Origin: Prostheceraeus crozeri
Lineage: Eukaryota; Platyhelminthes; Polycladida; Euryleptidae
Direction: 5' to 3'
Length of the DNA: 64,000 nucleotides
NCBI GenBank assembly: GCA_907163375.1
Contig: CAJQUW010001859.1
Span: forward strand, 124,001 to 188,000
The notes below the pieces were generated by a model. That model saw only the letters and a program-made list of their open reading frames with translations, was not told where the DNA came from and ran no database searches. The stretch's first letter is position 1. Each line of letters opens with the position of its first letter. Positions 49,700 through 60,190 of this stretch are shown piece after piece. Position numbers and translations under genes: made by a program.

Positions 49700-49955
49700 C
49701 AACCTATCTGCTACCTTGCAGCTACTTCAATGCTACCTTCGCTACCTTGCAGCTACTTCAATGCTACCTTTGCTACCTTGCAGCTACTTCAATGCTACCT
49801 TCGCTACCTTGCAGCTACTTTAATGCTACCTTCGCTACCTTGCAGTTACTTCAATGCTACCTTCGCTACCTTGCAGCTACTTTGATGCCACCTTCGCTAC
49901 CTTGCAGCTACTTAAATGCGACTATTGCTACCTTGCAGTTTTACTCGAATGATAG
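49700..49955. repeat. Subterminal 31-bp tandem array
   Basis: Seven or so units of TGCTACCTTCGCTACCTTGC plus AGCTACTTCAA, with single-base variants, directly inside the left terminus. Related but longer units (GCTACGTAGCTGCTACGT with GCTACCTTG) form the matching right array. Confidence 0.85.
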
Positions 49956-50103
49956 TATGGCTTGTAGTTGTTCAAATGTTACTTACTAATGCCACCTCAC
50001 CTCAACATCTGCTATTGCGTTTTTAGCTTGGTTCTGCACATAAAACCCTCATCCAGCTGTGCACCACAGATTTCATTCGAAAACAGACACTATATAAATA
50101 AAA

Positions 50104-50109
50104 TTTATT
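50104..50109 (-). promoter_or_regulatory. Polyadenylation signal AATAAA (minus strand)
   Basis: AATAAA on the minus strand, about 30 bp downstream of the stop codon of the terminal exon at 50140-50240. Confidence 0.5.
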
Positions 50110-50139
50110 ATAATCATTGGGTGCGGATGGAACAGTCTG

Positions 50140-50240
50140 TCATCGTCTCTCCAGACGCCGTAGAGCCTGGTTCATCCAATTCACGATCAGCTTCCTCACG
50201 GCATCGTGGCCCTCGTTGATCCCGTTTCGACGTAGTGCTT
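50140..50240 (-). CDS. Terminal exon of an unidentified spliced gene
   Basis: The minus strand has a polypyrimidine run TGTTTTTTTTACAG ending at 50241, then an exon open for 32 codons (ALRRNGINEGHDAVRKLIVN, WMNQALRRLERR, stop) and an AATAAA signal. The helix pattern resembles the very end of DUF4806-type proteins, which are often transposon-linked, but this is a weak match. Its place just inside the 7.9-kb element's left array suggests it is that element's own gene. The rest of the gene would lie to the right of the nested hAT-like element that starts about 25 bp upstream. Confidence 0.45.
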
Positions 50241-50264
50241 CTGTAAAAAAAACACATGTGACAT

Positions 50265-52397
50265 CAGGGCTGGAACAAATACAATGATTGCAACTGTAAT
50301 TGTTTAATAAATTTTGAAGTTGTAGTTTTGAAGTAATTGTAGTTGAAGATTTTGATTTTAGAGTAATTGTAATTATAATGGCAATTGTGAAAGTTCAACT
50401 GTAATTCTAATTCTCGTTGTTATTATAATAATGGTAAACCGTGCGCTACATCCACGGGTCGATGTCGATCGCCTATATCTACCACGTTGAAATAGAGGTA
50501 GAGGGCTCATGAACATCCGAGAAGTGATCAAGGGAGAGGACAGGAGCCTCAACGAGTATATATGGAATACTAAAGACGATCCACTGCTGGCGGTGGTGAA
50601 ATCAGATGATCAGAACAAGCACGGGCCTGAAAAATTCCAAACATGGAAAGCAGCACAAGTGGACGACAGACAAAGGAAGTGGCATGAGAAGCCTCTGCAT
50701 GGACAATATTTCAGACAAACCAAGGACATTACAACAAAAGAAACACAGTACAATTGGCTTATAGCAACTGTCAAATTAAAGATTAAGACCGAATCAGTGC
50801 TAACAGCCGCACAAGATCAGGCTCTGAACACGAAGGCACATAAAGCACATATCCTAAAGATTTCAACAGACCCGAAATGCAGACTTTGTAAAGTAACTTA
50901 CGAAACTGTCTCTCACATCCTGACTGGCTTTTCAAAACTGGCAGGAACGGAATACCTCCGAAGACATAGCGAAGCTGCCGAGTCTATCCATAGAGCGACT
51001 TGCAAGGACAAAGGAATTGATGTGGTGGATCATGGAAGCACGACCCTCAATCAGTGATCAAAAGTAATGGTACAAAGATCTTGTGGGCCTTCGAAGTGCG
51101 GGCTGACCACTACTTACAAGCAAGAAGACCAGACATCATCGTGGTGGATAAGATCCAAAGGAAGACTCTGATAATAGATATAGCAGTCCCCGACGACAAA
51201 AACATACAAGAGAAAGAGAAGATCACAAACTATCAAGACCTACGCATAGAAATAAAGAAGTTGTGGAACACAAATGTTGAAGTTGTCCCGGTTGTTGTCG
51301 GCGCCTTGGGTGCCTACACATCAAGGTTGAAGGCCTACCTGAACAAGATTCCTGGGGCACACTACATACCGGAATTGCCGAAAGCAGCACTCCTTGGCAG
51401 TGCTCATATCCTGCATCGAACTATGATATACTTGAGGCTTGGTAAGTCTCCGAGGTCTTGAGACACTGACCGATCTGAATTTGTGAGATCGTGTAAAAAA
51501 AATTGAATTTTTATGATGTAATTGTAATTGAAGAAATATGTCGGTCAACTACACAATTACTTCTGTCTTTTCGGTTAGACGAAGCACAAAATCCAAAGAT
51601 TGCTATATTGAAAATTGAAGTATTCAGTACATCTATGAGATAGCTAGTAGAACAGTCAGCAATCAGCATAGGCCTGGCATCAATGTTAATGACGTGATGA
51701 TCCACAGGCTAGAAGTTGTTAAGTGTTGAAACAGGCCTATAAATACCCATGTAGCCTACAATCCCTACATGCACAAGTATAGCCTACATACAGGTCTGAT
51801 TCTGTGCCGCGTTTTACCGAATAATTGGAATAAGCCTCTACAACAAAACTCACAAAATTAAAAATGTCATATTAGGAACATTTTCGAATTTATACATTAA
51901 TATTTCCTTTAATAATTTATGCTAATCTCTAGTAAACGCCGTAGGTGAGAGGTCAACGTATTAATAAACATGAGACCTAGCTTTGATATAAAAGAATGTA
52001 CATGGAGGAGAATGACTTTGCATGGGTATGGGACGATCCTTATAGGAGGAGATGGCGCAACCTATTTTATGGGCGTTAACAGCGCTTTTAGAAATAGGCC
52101 TACCTGTAGCATCCTATACTAAAAATCAAATGTACAAAGACTTAAAATCGTTTTGGACAACCAACTCATAATTGACCAACATTGTTCGGAAAATCGATGT
52201 AATTGTGTAATTAATTGCAACTTTTGAAGTAATTGTAATTGCAATTGCAAAGTCACACATGCAATTGTAATTGAATAATAGTCGAGCATTTGCAATTGTA
52301 ATTGAAGATCTTGATTTCAGAGTTATAATTGTAATTGCAAAAGCACAACTGTAATTGTAATAGTGATGGAAAAAAATGTGTAATTGTTCCAACCCTG
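50265..52397. mobile_element. hAT-like element (2.1 kb) with TAATTG-rich ends
   Basis: The ends CAGGGCTGGAACAA and TTGTTCCAACCCTG are inverted at 13 of 14 positions. The flanking octamers TGTGACAT (50257-50264) and TGTGATAT (52398-52405) differ at one base, fitting an 8-bp target duplication. Both subterminal regions (about 50280-50420 and 52195-52390) are dense in GTAATTG/CAATTAC words. No hAT transposase is seen; the interior holds a LINE fragment. It inserted in the intron just before the terminal exon at 50240. Confidence 0.7.
50509..51461 (+). pseudogene. LINE C-terminal region with RLE-type endonuclease
   Basis: Two overlapping frames (50509-51057, 51054-51461) together cover the C-terminus of a LINE polyprotein. 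The first ends with a Cys/His motif CRLCKVTYETVSHILTGF, whose usual last Cys is Phe here. The second has ARRPDIIVVDKIQRKTLIID, the PD-(D/E)xK pattern of restriction-like endonucleases, then KLWNTNVEVVPVVVGALGAY and AALLGSAHILHRTM. The RT domain is absent (5' truncation) and a frameshift separates the frames. Clade not assigned. Confidence 0.65.
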
Positions 52398-52405
52398 TGT
52401 GATAT

Positions 52406-54256
52406 CAATATAAAATTCGACACAGAAAGCAGATTTTATTGCTTAATGTGAAAAAACTTCGTAATAACACATTTCAACTGACTTTTTGTAAGATAAGCAT
52501 AATAGGCCTATAGATACAGGGTTAGTCAAAAGCAACACGACAACTTAGAATTGAAAATTCTGATGATAGTCACACTAACTGAACAAATGAACATGAAGAT
52601 GCGACACATGATCCGATTTGTATTAGCAGTTTCTTTAGCGGTTGTGCTGCCCTCGAAAAAAAATTGCTTAATCTTTCCACCAGCAAGGTCTCTCTGATCC
52701 TATTACTACAATGTACAGTATTATTGTTACTTTTTGATGTATACCGACTTATTTAGGCCTGTAGGAATAAGCATTTATTCAAATATAGACACCTGTGACA
52801 GATCACCGTGCGTAAAAATTAGATAATAGCATGCAAAAAAGACATTGATTATAATTTATAAATCACAGATCTGCGTTCCTTTAGTCAAATGAAACTGGAA
52901 TATCCTGAGAAAAAATAGTCACAGTTGCCACACCACTACCAATACGAACCTGGACTTTATTTTATCTTCTATCAGGACTATCCTTTCTGAATGTATGATA
53001 ACGATTGACGATAATTGATTCATTGATAATGTCGCTTTCTAGCCAAGGCGGAGATGCAAGAGGAAAATCCTCAGAGAAAAAGGCAGAGAAGAGGACACAA
53101 TCCTTCCGAAATTCATGCAGGATAGAGGAGGATTCTAGAAACTGCATCACTGATAAAGTGGAGTTTGAACTATAACATGTACAAGTTGCCAGTAATCATT
53201 TTTTAACTGTTTAAGGAACGGTTCGTAATAATCATGTCACAAAACATACGTGTGGATACTTTCAAATTATGTTACATTTGCATGCTCTTAATGTTGTAAT
53301 GATTAACTAAGCAATATATTCTAGAGTGAATGTTAACAACGGTCGACGTGAGTCTAATTAAATTAAACGGCCGGCGTTACTAAAATCGGTCGGCCGGTTC
53401 CAACCCTGTCTGTAGCATACTATTCATACGAATCATGCATGCAGTTAAGTACAGTAAGTCCATGATGCTATACTATGATCTCTGTATTGAAAGTATACAA
53501 ATTTACTGAAGAATGTCAATGCCTGATTAACATTTAATTAACGTGCATACTATGAGCAGGAATTGTAGTGGAAAAACTTTTTATGCCTTGCTTGCTTCTA
53601 TACTTATGTGTTCTGATTCATTATGTTGTATTCGCAGCAGACTTGTGTCAATTACTCATGAAATGTAGTTGATTGCAATTACAAATTACATCTCTATCAA
53701 TGTAATCGATTACAATTACAAATTACCGGTACTCCGTTTTTCTTCGATCACATTTCAATTAATTCAGAATTACTTTCGATAATTGTCAGCATTAAACTCT
53801 GCGTTTCCACGCCACTTCTTTTTCAAGGCAGATTTGCTTAGGTTAATTACAATTGCTCCCCGGAAAAGCAGGCGATGATATAGCATTGATATTAAATTAG
53901 CACCTTTTTATTCTCACCCAAGTTTTTTCGCCTTACAACTCTACTACGATTCAAACTGAAGATACAGGATTGGGATATCGAGACTTCTGGCTTCTAGGAG
54001 ACTTTGCCATGCTTGCAATTACCTGCTATGATTTAAATTTACTTGAAGATTTCAACTTTGTTTTTTTTCTCTTTTCTCCGAGAGGAGTAATTTTCTGATC
54101 TGCATTTTCAGTTCAGTTATTAAGATAAGAGGGAAAGAATATCATAAGACCGGCACTTCATTTAGATTTTGGAATTGTGTTTCGTCATAAATTTCTTTGA
54201 AAAAAGTACCGGTAGTTGCACACCCGGTAGGCTACACATATAAGTATAGTAATGCA
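52406..54256. other. Interior of the 7.9-kb element, mostly unassigned
   Basis: Contains TACAGGGTTAGTCAAAAG near 52516 (a possible Tc1/mariner-type end) and an inverted hAT-type terminus GGTTCCAACCCTG ending at 53408. Palindromic TAATCGATTACAATTA-like words lie at 53640-53730. A 48-codon plus-strand frame (53029-53175, MSLSSQGGDARGKSSEKKAE) is Lys/Ser-rich and unrecognised. Confidence 0.35.
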
Positions 54257-54461
54257 TGGAAAGGTGAAAGCAAAATTATTCTTCGGATGTTGTATATTAA
54301 AAACGGGCGTGTCATCTACATGTACGTCACAACATCCACATGAGTTGTATTTCACTCTACTTGCACTGAATGTGACAATTTCTTTAACGTTGATTCCTGT
54401 GAACATTTTATTTATTTTTAATATACAACACCCGAAGAAGAATTTTGCTTTCACCTTTCCA
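54257..54461. repeat. Inverted-repeat MITE with 47-bp arms
   Basis: TGGAAAGGTGAAAGCAAAAT starts the left arm and its complement ends the right arm at 54461. Arms of 47 bp match at about 45 positions around a loop of about 110 bp. No clear target duplication. The high arm identity implies a young insertion or gene conversion between arms. Confidence 0.8.
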
Positions 54462-54589
54462 TATCAATAACCGGATGTGTGGAACCATATCAACTCATAG
54501 TAATGCATTTTTTTGACGAGGAGAGTCACGTAATTTAAGCAACTTGAGGAACGAATGTTAAGCTGTGCTGACTGCAAAATAATCGCAAT

Positions 54590-54735
54590 TACCTCTCAAT
54601 TACATGGCTAAAAATGTTATTGATTGCGATTATAAATTACTCATCAGAAATGTAATTGATTACAATTACTAATTACATTAATTGTGATTGCGATTACGCA
54701 ATTGTAACAAGAATTACAACACAGTCGTTTACAGC
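54590..54735. repeat. TAATTGATTACAATTA palindromic low-complexity tract
   Basis: Overlapping GTAATTGATTACAATTAC-like palindromes, like those at 53640-53730 and in the ends of the hAT-like element at 50265-52397. Probably the subterminal region of another member of that family. Confidence 0.5.
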
Positions 54736-54866
54736 TGGAGAGTTGGAATTTTACGAGTAATATAGTTCACCTTCACTCGGTAGCAAATTCTTCATTATGA
54801 TTTTATATCTTTTTTATTCCCCTTCGTATAAAACGTTGCGAATCATTTGAAATATTTTAATATTTT

Positions 54867-55122
54867 GACATCAAAATTATTCACTGTGATTTTAGGGCTT
54901 CTTTGTGTCCCTTTGTAATCATTTGAAATATTCTCTTATTTATAGATTAATTTGCTCTTCAGGAGTTCATTGCTTGTCCACTTGATTTTGTTAACCCCTG
55001 AAGAAGGGACATATGTCCTGAACGCTTGAACAGCAAATAAATCTAAAAATAAGAGAGTATTTCAAATGATTACAAAGGGACATAAAGAAACCACTAAATC
55101 ATAATAAATAATTTTAATGTCT
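54867..55122. repeat. Inverted-repeat MITE with 90-bp arms
   Basis: The left arm begins GACATCAAAATTATTCACTG; the right arm, read on the minus strand, begins GACATTAAAATTATTTATTA. About 85% identity over 90 bp. The loop contains CCTGAAGAAGGGACATATGT followed by CCTGAACGCTTGAA, recalling the short hairpin plus GAAAC-like motif often seen near Penelope ends. Confidence 0.75.
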
Positions 55123-56321
55123 AAATAGGCTGTGTCTCATAATCTAAATTTCATTGGAGATTATCAAATGCATAATGAAACTAATAGAAATTAAAACAAA
55201 TGATCGCCGAAAGTTTTAGGCCTACTTACTTTGAATGATTAGCTTCATATCTTCATTGTCCGGAAACAGCCGAGTGTCGAAGTAAGGACTCGATTGTTAA
55301 GCATATTCAGATGCTACTTGGAAGATGCTCCTACACAAATTGATCAGTCTAAAAAATGCAGCAGAACAAGAGGTATGAATATGTGAAATTGCATGCCGGA
55401 ATGTAAAACATTTGCTTCAACATCTCAAGTTGATAATATTTGTTAGTATGTGAGTGCGCCTAAATGTGAGTGGATGTAGGCCTATGTGTATACGCCGAAT
55501 ATCTGCGTAAAATTACAGTGCTGTAGTGCATACACAATAATAAATCTTAAAATACTTATGCTTATACTTATTAATTAATGCAAAATTATGGAAATTTTCA
55601 ATAGGACTACTATAAAACAAATGGTAATTAGATGATAAATGAGAACTAAGTAAAAACTTATTGAAGTAGACTTTTAAAAGTAAAATTATCATCAGGCCAT
55701 GGAACAACATTTGCCGATGTATATGCCATCACGATATACATGTAGTTGTAGACAGACTACATACAGTATGAAGCTAAATGTGCGTATGTGTAGCCTATCT
55801 TCAAAATTTTGTGAAATAGATCTGAATCTGAATTGTTTCGAAAATTCCATTCTTATTTTATTTTTTATTTCATTCATTAACCAATTTAATATGAATTTAA
55901 GTACTGAAACTTACATGTTGTTGCGATGAAAGATTTGACACACAGAAGCATTTGAGCTTGAACCACGGAGTTGATAAACGAAGAAGCAACAAGTCATGGA
56001 GTACTCATGAAGTCTATGGAGTTCAAATGTATTTTGATTGTCTTATTCGAAAGAAATTCTGTTCTGGCATCCAACAGCACCATTTCTCTTTGTTTCCAGT
56101 GCATCATTTAGGTAAGCTATTCAAGTTTCTTCAAATCCATATCGCAGATCTATCGGATGAAGTTTTGCTTCCGTTTGAAGAATCCATTGCCACGACGAGG
56201 GCTGTACGTAATCCGCATGTGTCACTAAATTTGATACTGTACACGATGAATAAGAATTTGAAGAAGATAAAGTAGGCAACACTGAGACTAGCGGTCTCTA
56301 CAGACAGATGAAGGATAGCAG
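55123..56321. other. Unassigned interior DNA
   Basis: AT-rich, no domain recognised. The 107-codon plus-strand frame 55952-56275 (starts MSLNHGVDKRRSNKSW) shows no known motif; it could be an exon remnant. Confidence 0.35.
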
Positions 56322-56345
56322 CAGTGGCGTGCGCAATGAAAGTCC
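56322..56345. other. Isolated hAT-type terminus
   Basis: CAGTGGCGTGCGCAATGAAA shares its first 12 bases with the hAT inserted in Polinton copy 1. No inverted partner is found nearby, so the element is truncated or its other end is diverged. Confidence 0.45.
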
Positions 56346-57224
56346 ACAATGTTGAAGTCTGCTATATTTGACGTAACATCGCAATCATGTCAGTTTCTCC
56401 ATGCTTGACGCTTGTGTGTGGCTGGAGATAAAGCGCCAGCATCATCGATCCATGCTACCTGTTCCATCTGTAGCTGTCAGCAGGCGAAGGCGAACAAAGA
56501 CGTGCGGGCTGCCGAAATTGGGATAGGGATGAATTAGCTGTCTATGAAAGCAAGAAGGGCGGTGGTGAAATTGCACAACAGAACTTGGCTGTGTAAAAGC
56601 TTTCAAAATCACATCGCTTTCGCAAATTTTGGATGTAGAGTATAGCCTCTACTAAATGTAAACTGTTGGTTCTCATCAATTGATGAAACCAATAGAAAAC
56701 TCAGAGCTTCAAAAGTTTCGAGCATTTAAAAGACGATTTAATTCCAAAACTTAATACTTGTGAAATGCGAATTTCATTATTGGGAGATTTAAGTGACAAT
56801 AACAATTGGTTACCTATGTAAAAATATTGTCGTGCGAAATAGACATAGACCATTCAATATTTATGATGCCTCACGAATATGGGTGTGTATGCACGTACAT
56901 GATATAATGCGACAGAAGAGAGAGAGAGAGAGGTAGTGAGAGAGGGAGGGAGGAAGGGGGGAAGAGGATGATCAGAAATGGAGGAAATAGGAAATGAGGA
57001 TAGGAATGCTGAACAATCATAAAATTCTTCCTTTCTAGGAAACCGAAGCGCGCGTAGATGAATCTAATTCTGTGTGATAAACTCTCCCGATTTGGTAGAT
57101 AATGACACTATCGTATCGCTTTTCACCGGGAGAAAGTCAACCGGGACATCCCGCTAAGGAGGAAGACATCCCAGGAGCATTTGTGACGCAATATTGGCAT
57201 CATGTGATGCCAATTAGGACAAAT
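56346..57224. other. Unassigned DNA with purine-rich tract
   Basis: Holds a GA-rich tract at 56913-56970 and, at 57057-57076, the 19-bp AGATGAATCTAATTCTGTG shared with the miniature element at 4625-4687. No gene recognised. Confidence 0.4.
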
Positions 57225-57485
57225 TAGACCTGCTACGTAGCTGCCACGTTTCGCTACTTTCCATTAGCTACCGAACAAATTGCAACGTAGCTGCTACGTC
57301 TCGCTACCTTGTATTTGCTACCGAAAAATATCAACGTAGCTGCTACGTTCCGCTACCTTGCATTCGCTACCGAAGAAAATGCTACGTAGCTGCTACGTTG
57401 CAGTTGCGTAGCACAGACACGCTACCTACTGCAACCAATGCTACCATCTGCTACGTAGGTGCTACGTAGCATTGTTGGCCGGGAT
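57225..57485. repeat. Right subterminal array of the 7.9-kb element
   Basis: Three units of about 60 bp built from AACGTAGCTGCTACGT and TCGCTACCTTG, then GCTACGTAGC and the terminus TGTTGGCCGGGAT. Confidence 0.75.
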
Positions 57486-58902
57486 CTATCCCATACATTG
57501 ATAATCATTTCCATTTGAAATAGTTGTTAATATATAGGTTTTGTCAGGTTTCAATTAGGTGTTTTGGGTTTCTTATCTAAAACAAAACATGAACAAAATT
57601 CTGAAAATGGTTTATTAAAAGACAACAAAGAAAGAATTGAAAACTGGTTTGGTCAGAATTTTATATATGTCTCTGCGTAATGTTTTCGTATATCCTACGG
57701 TATTCGGACAGATTGAAATTCCTTTGATATACTTTCTCGAAATTTCGACTTATAATTCCACAGCTGTAGTCTCCTATACAGAGCTGGAACTGGATCTCGC
57801 ACGGATGACAAGGGTTATCGCTTTGTACACGCAACCATCCTTAATGGAACTATCGATTACGTTACTTGAGTGCAATCAAGAATTCTTCAACAAGCCCATT
57901 ATTAATTATTATGTGATTGCATACAGGGCCTATGTATCGTGCGTGATATTGTTAATCTACATGATGAATTAAATGTTTGAGATTTCCTAATCCGATTGTC
58001 TAAATCTGTATTGCATTATAAATATGGAAAAGGATTATTGGACAAAAATCATTGTTTTATTTGAAACATAGAAATCACAAATTGTTTTCATTCAATGGTT
58101 CGCAATTGTTCATAGTGGAATGGTTTAATTAGACAATGATCTTATCCTCAGAACACACAACCAAGGAAACATCAATATGATTGCCCTCGTAAGTGGAACA
58201 ACGGAGATAAATCAGTGAGGACACGATTGATCAATGAACGTTCTCTAAGTTCTCAAAATTACTTCAACAAAAGATTTGGTAGAACAGTCTTTTTATGAAC
58301 TGTAATAATGAAGCAGACAGAAACAATCTAATTTCTGCTGTTTCTCTTTCCTCCGATAATTAGATATGTGTCTGATTAGAATATCTGGTTCGGATGTTTT
58401 CACTCTCGATTTCATTAATTTCATTCATTGTTTTCTCAGTTTTAATTTGAAAAAATAGTATATCAGATATAATGTCAATAACTCTATATCTGCATGCATT
58501 CACTGCTTATTTGTTTTATTTTGGTATATCATATCTGGATAAAGTATATTTACAAGCATCATTCGTCGACATCTATTGGCCTTGGAAATTGCATCACACA
58601 ATGATTCAACTTAGAAACACAGTCCATCGGTCAGCGAGATTGACATGGATTACAAAATTCATTGCTACCGAAATTGTATTTGAAATAAAACACTAAAATT
58701 TCGGCTGAGAATGTTTTTCGATAGAGTAGTACACTTAACATAACAATTTTTGTGCGCTTAAGACACTTCCTAGTATTCATTTGATCTCTTAAAATAGTAG
58801 ATTGTAACTTACCCCAAGCAGCATTTTTCATATTGCTATTGAACAGGTGAAGATATAGACTTACCAATCGCTCCATTATAGAAAGCTCAAAGCGAACGCT
58901 TA
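57486..58902. other. Host DNA, nothing recognised
   Basis: Two open plus-strand stretches (57637-57972, 58472-58696) are hydrophobic and AT-rich without recognisable motifs. No splice pairs or repeats stand out. Confidence 0.35.
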
Positions 58903-59140
58903 CTGTAAACTGTAAATATCCGTAAAATTAACAGCTAAAATTAGTTTCACGGTTTTTTACAGTCTCAACAGTTAATATCCGTAAAAACAGACGTTTGCTT
59001 TATCTGATATGAATAGATTTCAACTGTTACGTCATCACTCATTACGTGATGACGTCATCATTTTAACAGATATTTACGGATATTTTCTGTGAAGTTTAAA
59101 GGCTATTTTCGCTGTTTTTAACGGTGTACAATTTACAGTG
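58903..59140. mobile_element. MITE, 238 bp, TA target
   Basis: Flanked by TA on both sides (58901-58902, 59141-59142). The ends CTGTAAACTGTAAATATCCG and, inverted, CACTGTAAATTGTACACCG are similar, and CCGTAAA/TTTACGG words recur inside. A strong internal palindrome ACGTCATCAC/GTGATGACGT lies near 59032-59058. TA targets suggest a Tc1/mariner-driven MITE. Confidence 0.6.
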
Positions 59141-59142
59141 TA

Positions 59143-60190
59143 CCTTAGCGTTATCATAGCGTTGTTTATCAATATATTTGGCAAGTGTTTCAGGATAACT
59201 TAACCATTGTAATTATCAATAGTTCTATTTCTATGTCCTGAAATAAGCGTCTGCATACAACTACAGAGCGATAAAAAATTTTAACAGCCATGTAGCGATA
59301 AATTCTTCGATAATATTTATTGTACAATGAGGGTCATTTATCGTCCATCGAGCAATAATGCTCTATATCATTAATAGATGCATTAAAATCTCTTTTCTGT
59401 CTGCCTGATGAGTTTCAATTTTGTCAACACGCAATCATCAGCTGCACTTCTATCATGCTAGTATTGATAGACAACGAACTCAATGGTTACTGAAGTTGAA
59501 ACATTTTCATACAGAGTACTACAACACAACTTTAACAATTTAACACTTTACCTTTTTTACAATTTAGCATAATCTGCATTTTAAACAAACTATGCATTGC
59601 CCATAAAAGGCAGATGGTACTATGCGTTTACACCGGCAGACATTAAATGGCAGTAACTTGTCAAATTTTTTGACTATCCCACTGCTACTCTATAGCAAAA
59701 TTTTAGCGGGATTTGTGTAAGAAAATCTTCCTTCCCCACTTGTAATTTTTTTTTGATTCAATCAGCGCTTCTTAGGAGGGACTGAACCGCACTTTAATAG
59801 TCCATTGAACATATGATCCCTTTCAAATGTTTGAAGGTTTTTAAGCACTAAGGCTTGAAAGGATCTAAAGAACACCGGGACGACCTCCGGGTCGTGATAA
59901 TTGTCTCCATAATATTGCTCTATATATGCTGGTATAGTGCAATATCACTTCTTAATTGCATGTAATGATTCTATAGGTGGCAGGCTTACACAAAAGCTTA
60001 TTACCTAAAAATTCATTATCTATAATTTAGAGGCACGTTCAAAGTCACATCACCTGAGAACACAGCGAGGTCAACAGACATTGTTGGAATAATGGGCAAG
60101 CACAAAGAGTTGTCGACACAATTGACGATACAACATTTGTGTCCACATAACCAAGAACAGAGGTCGAGAATTTTCTCGATGAAGTCTTTC
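59143..60190. other. 3' flank of the GPCR gene, nothing recognised
   Basis: AT-rich DNA with no repeat or coding pattern. It may hold the receptor's 3' untranslated region, since the receptor ends at 60191 on the minus strand. Confidence 0.35.

Larger units (their letters stand above)
49570..57485 (-). mobile_element. Putative 7.9-kb element with GCTACGTAGC-rich inverted ends
   Basis: The left end reads ATCCCGGCCAACA and the right end TGTTGGCCGGGAT, perfectly inverted over 13 bp and flanked by CTA on both sides (49567-49569, 57486-57488), a possible 3-bp target duplication. Just inside both ends lie the palindrome GCTACGTAGC and arrays of GCTACCTTGC/GCTACGT words. Inside are a minus-strand spliced terminal exon near the left end and several nested elements. 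The superfamily is not recognised. Alternatively the two ends belong to two separate elements of one family. Confidence 0.5.

Noticed and set aside
49700-49955. Regular repeats that look like a CRISPR array
   Set aside because: Units are contiguous 31-bp tandem repeats without distinct spacers, in animal DNA beside a transposon end.
49652-49989. Long repetitive ORFs in the GCTACCTTGC array
   Set aside because: They are open only because the tandem unit lacks stops; no protein signal.
54185-54470. Two opposite-strand ORFs sharing KAKFFFGCCILK-like peptides
   Set aside because: The shared peptide arises because both frames read the two arms of the inverted repeat at 54257-54461.
54990-55035. 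Firm call of a hammerhead ribozyme
   Set aside because: Only a partial core-like motif is visible and pairing of all three stems could not be confirmed by eye.
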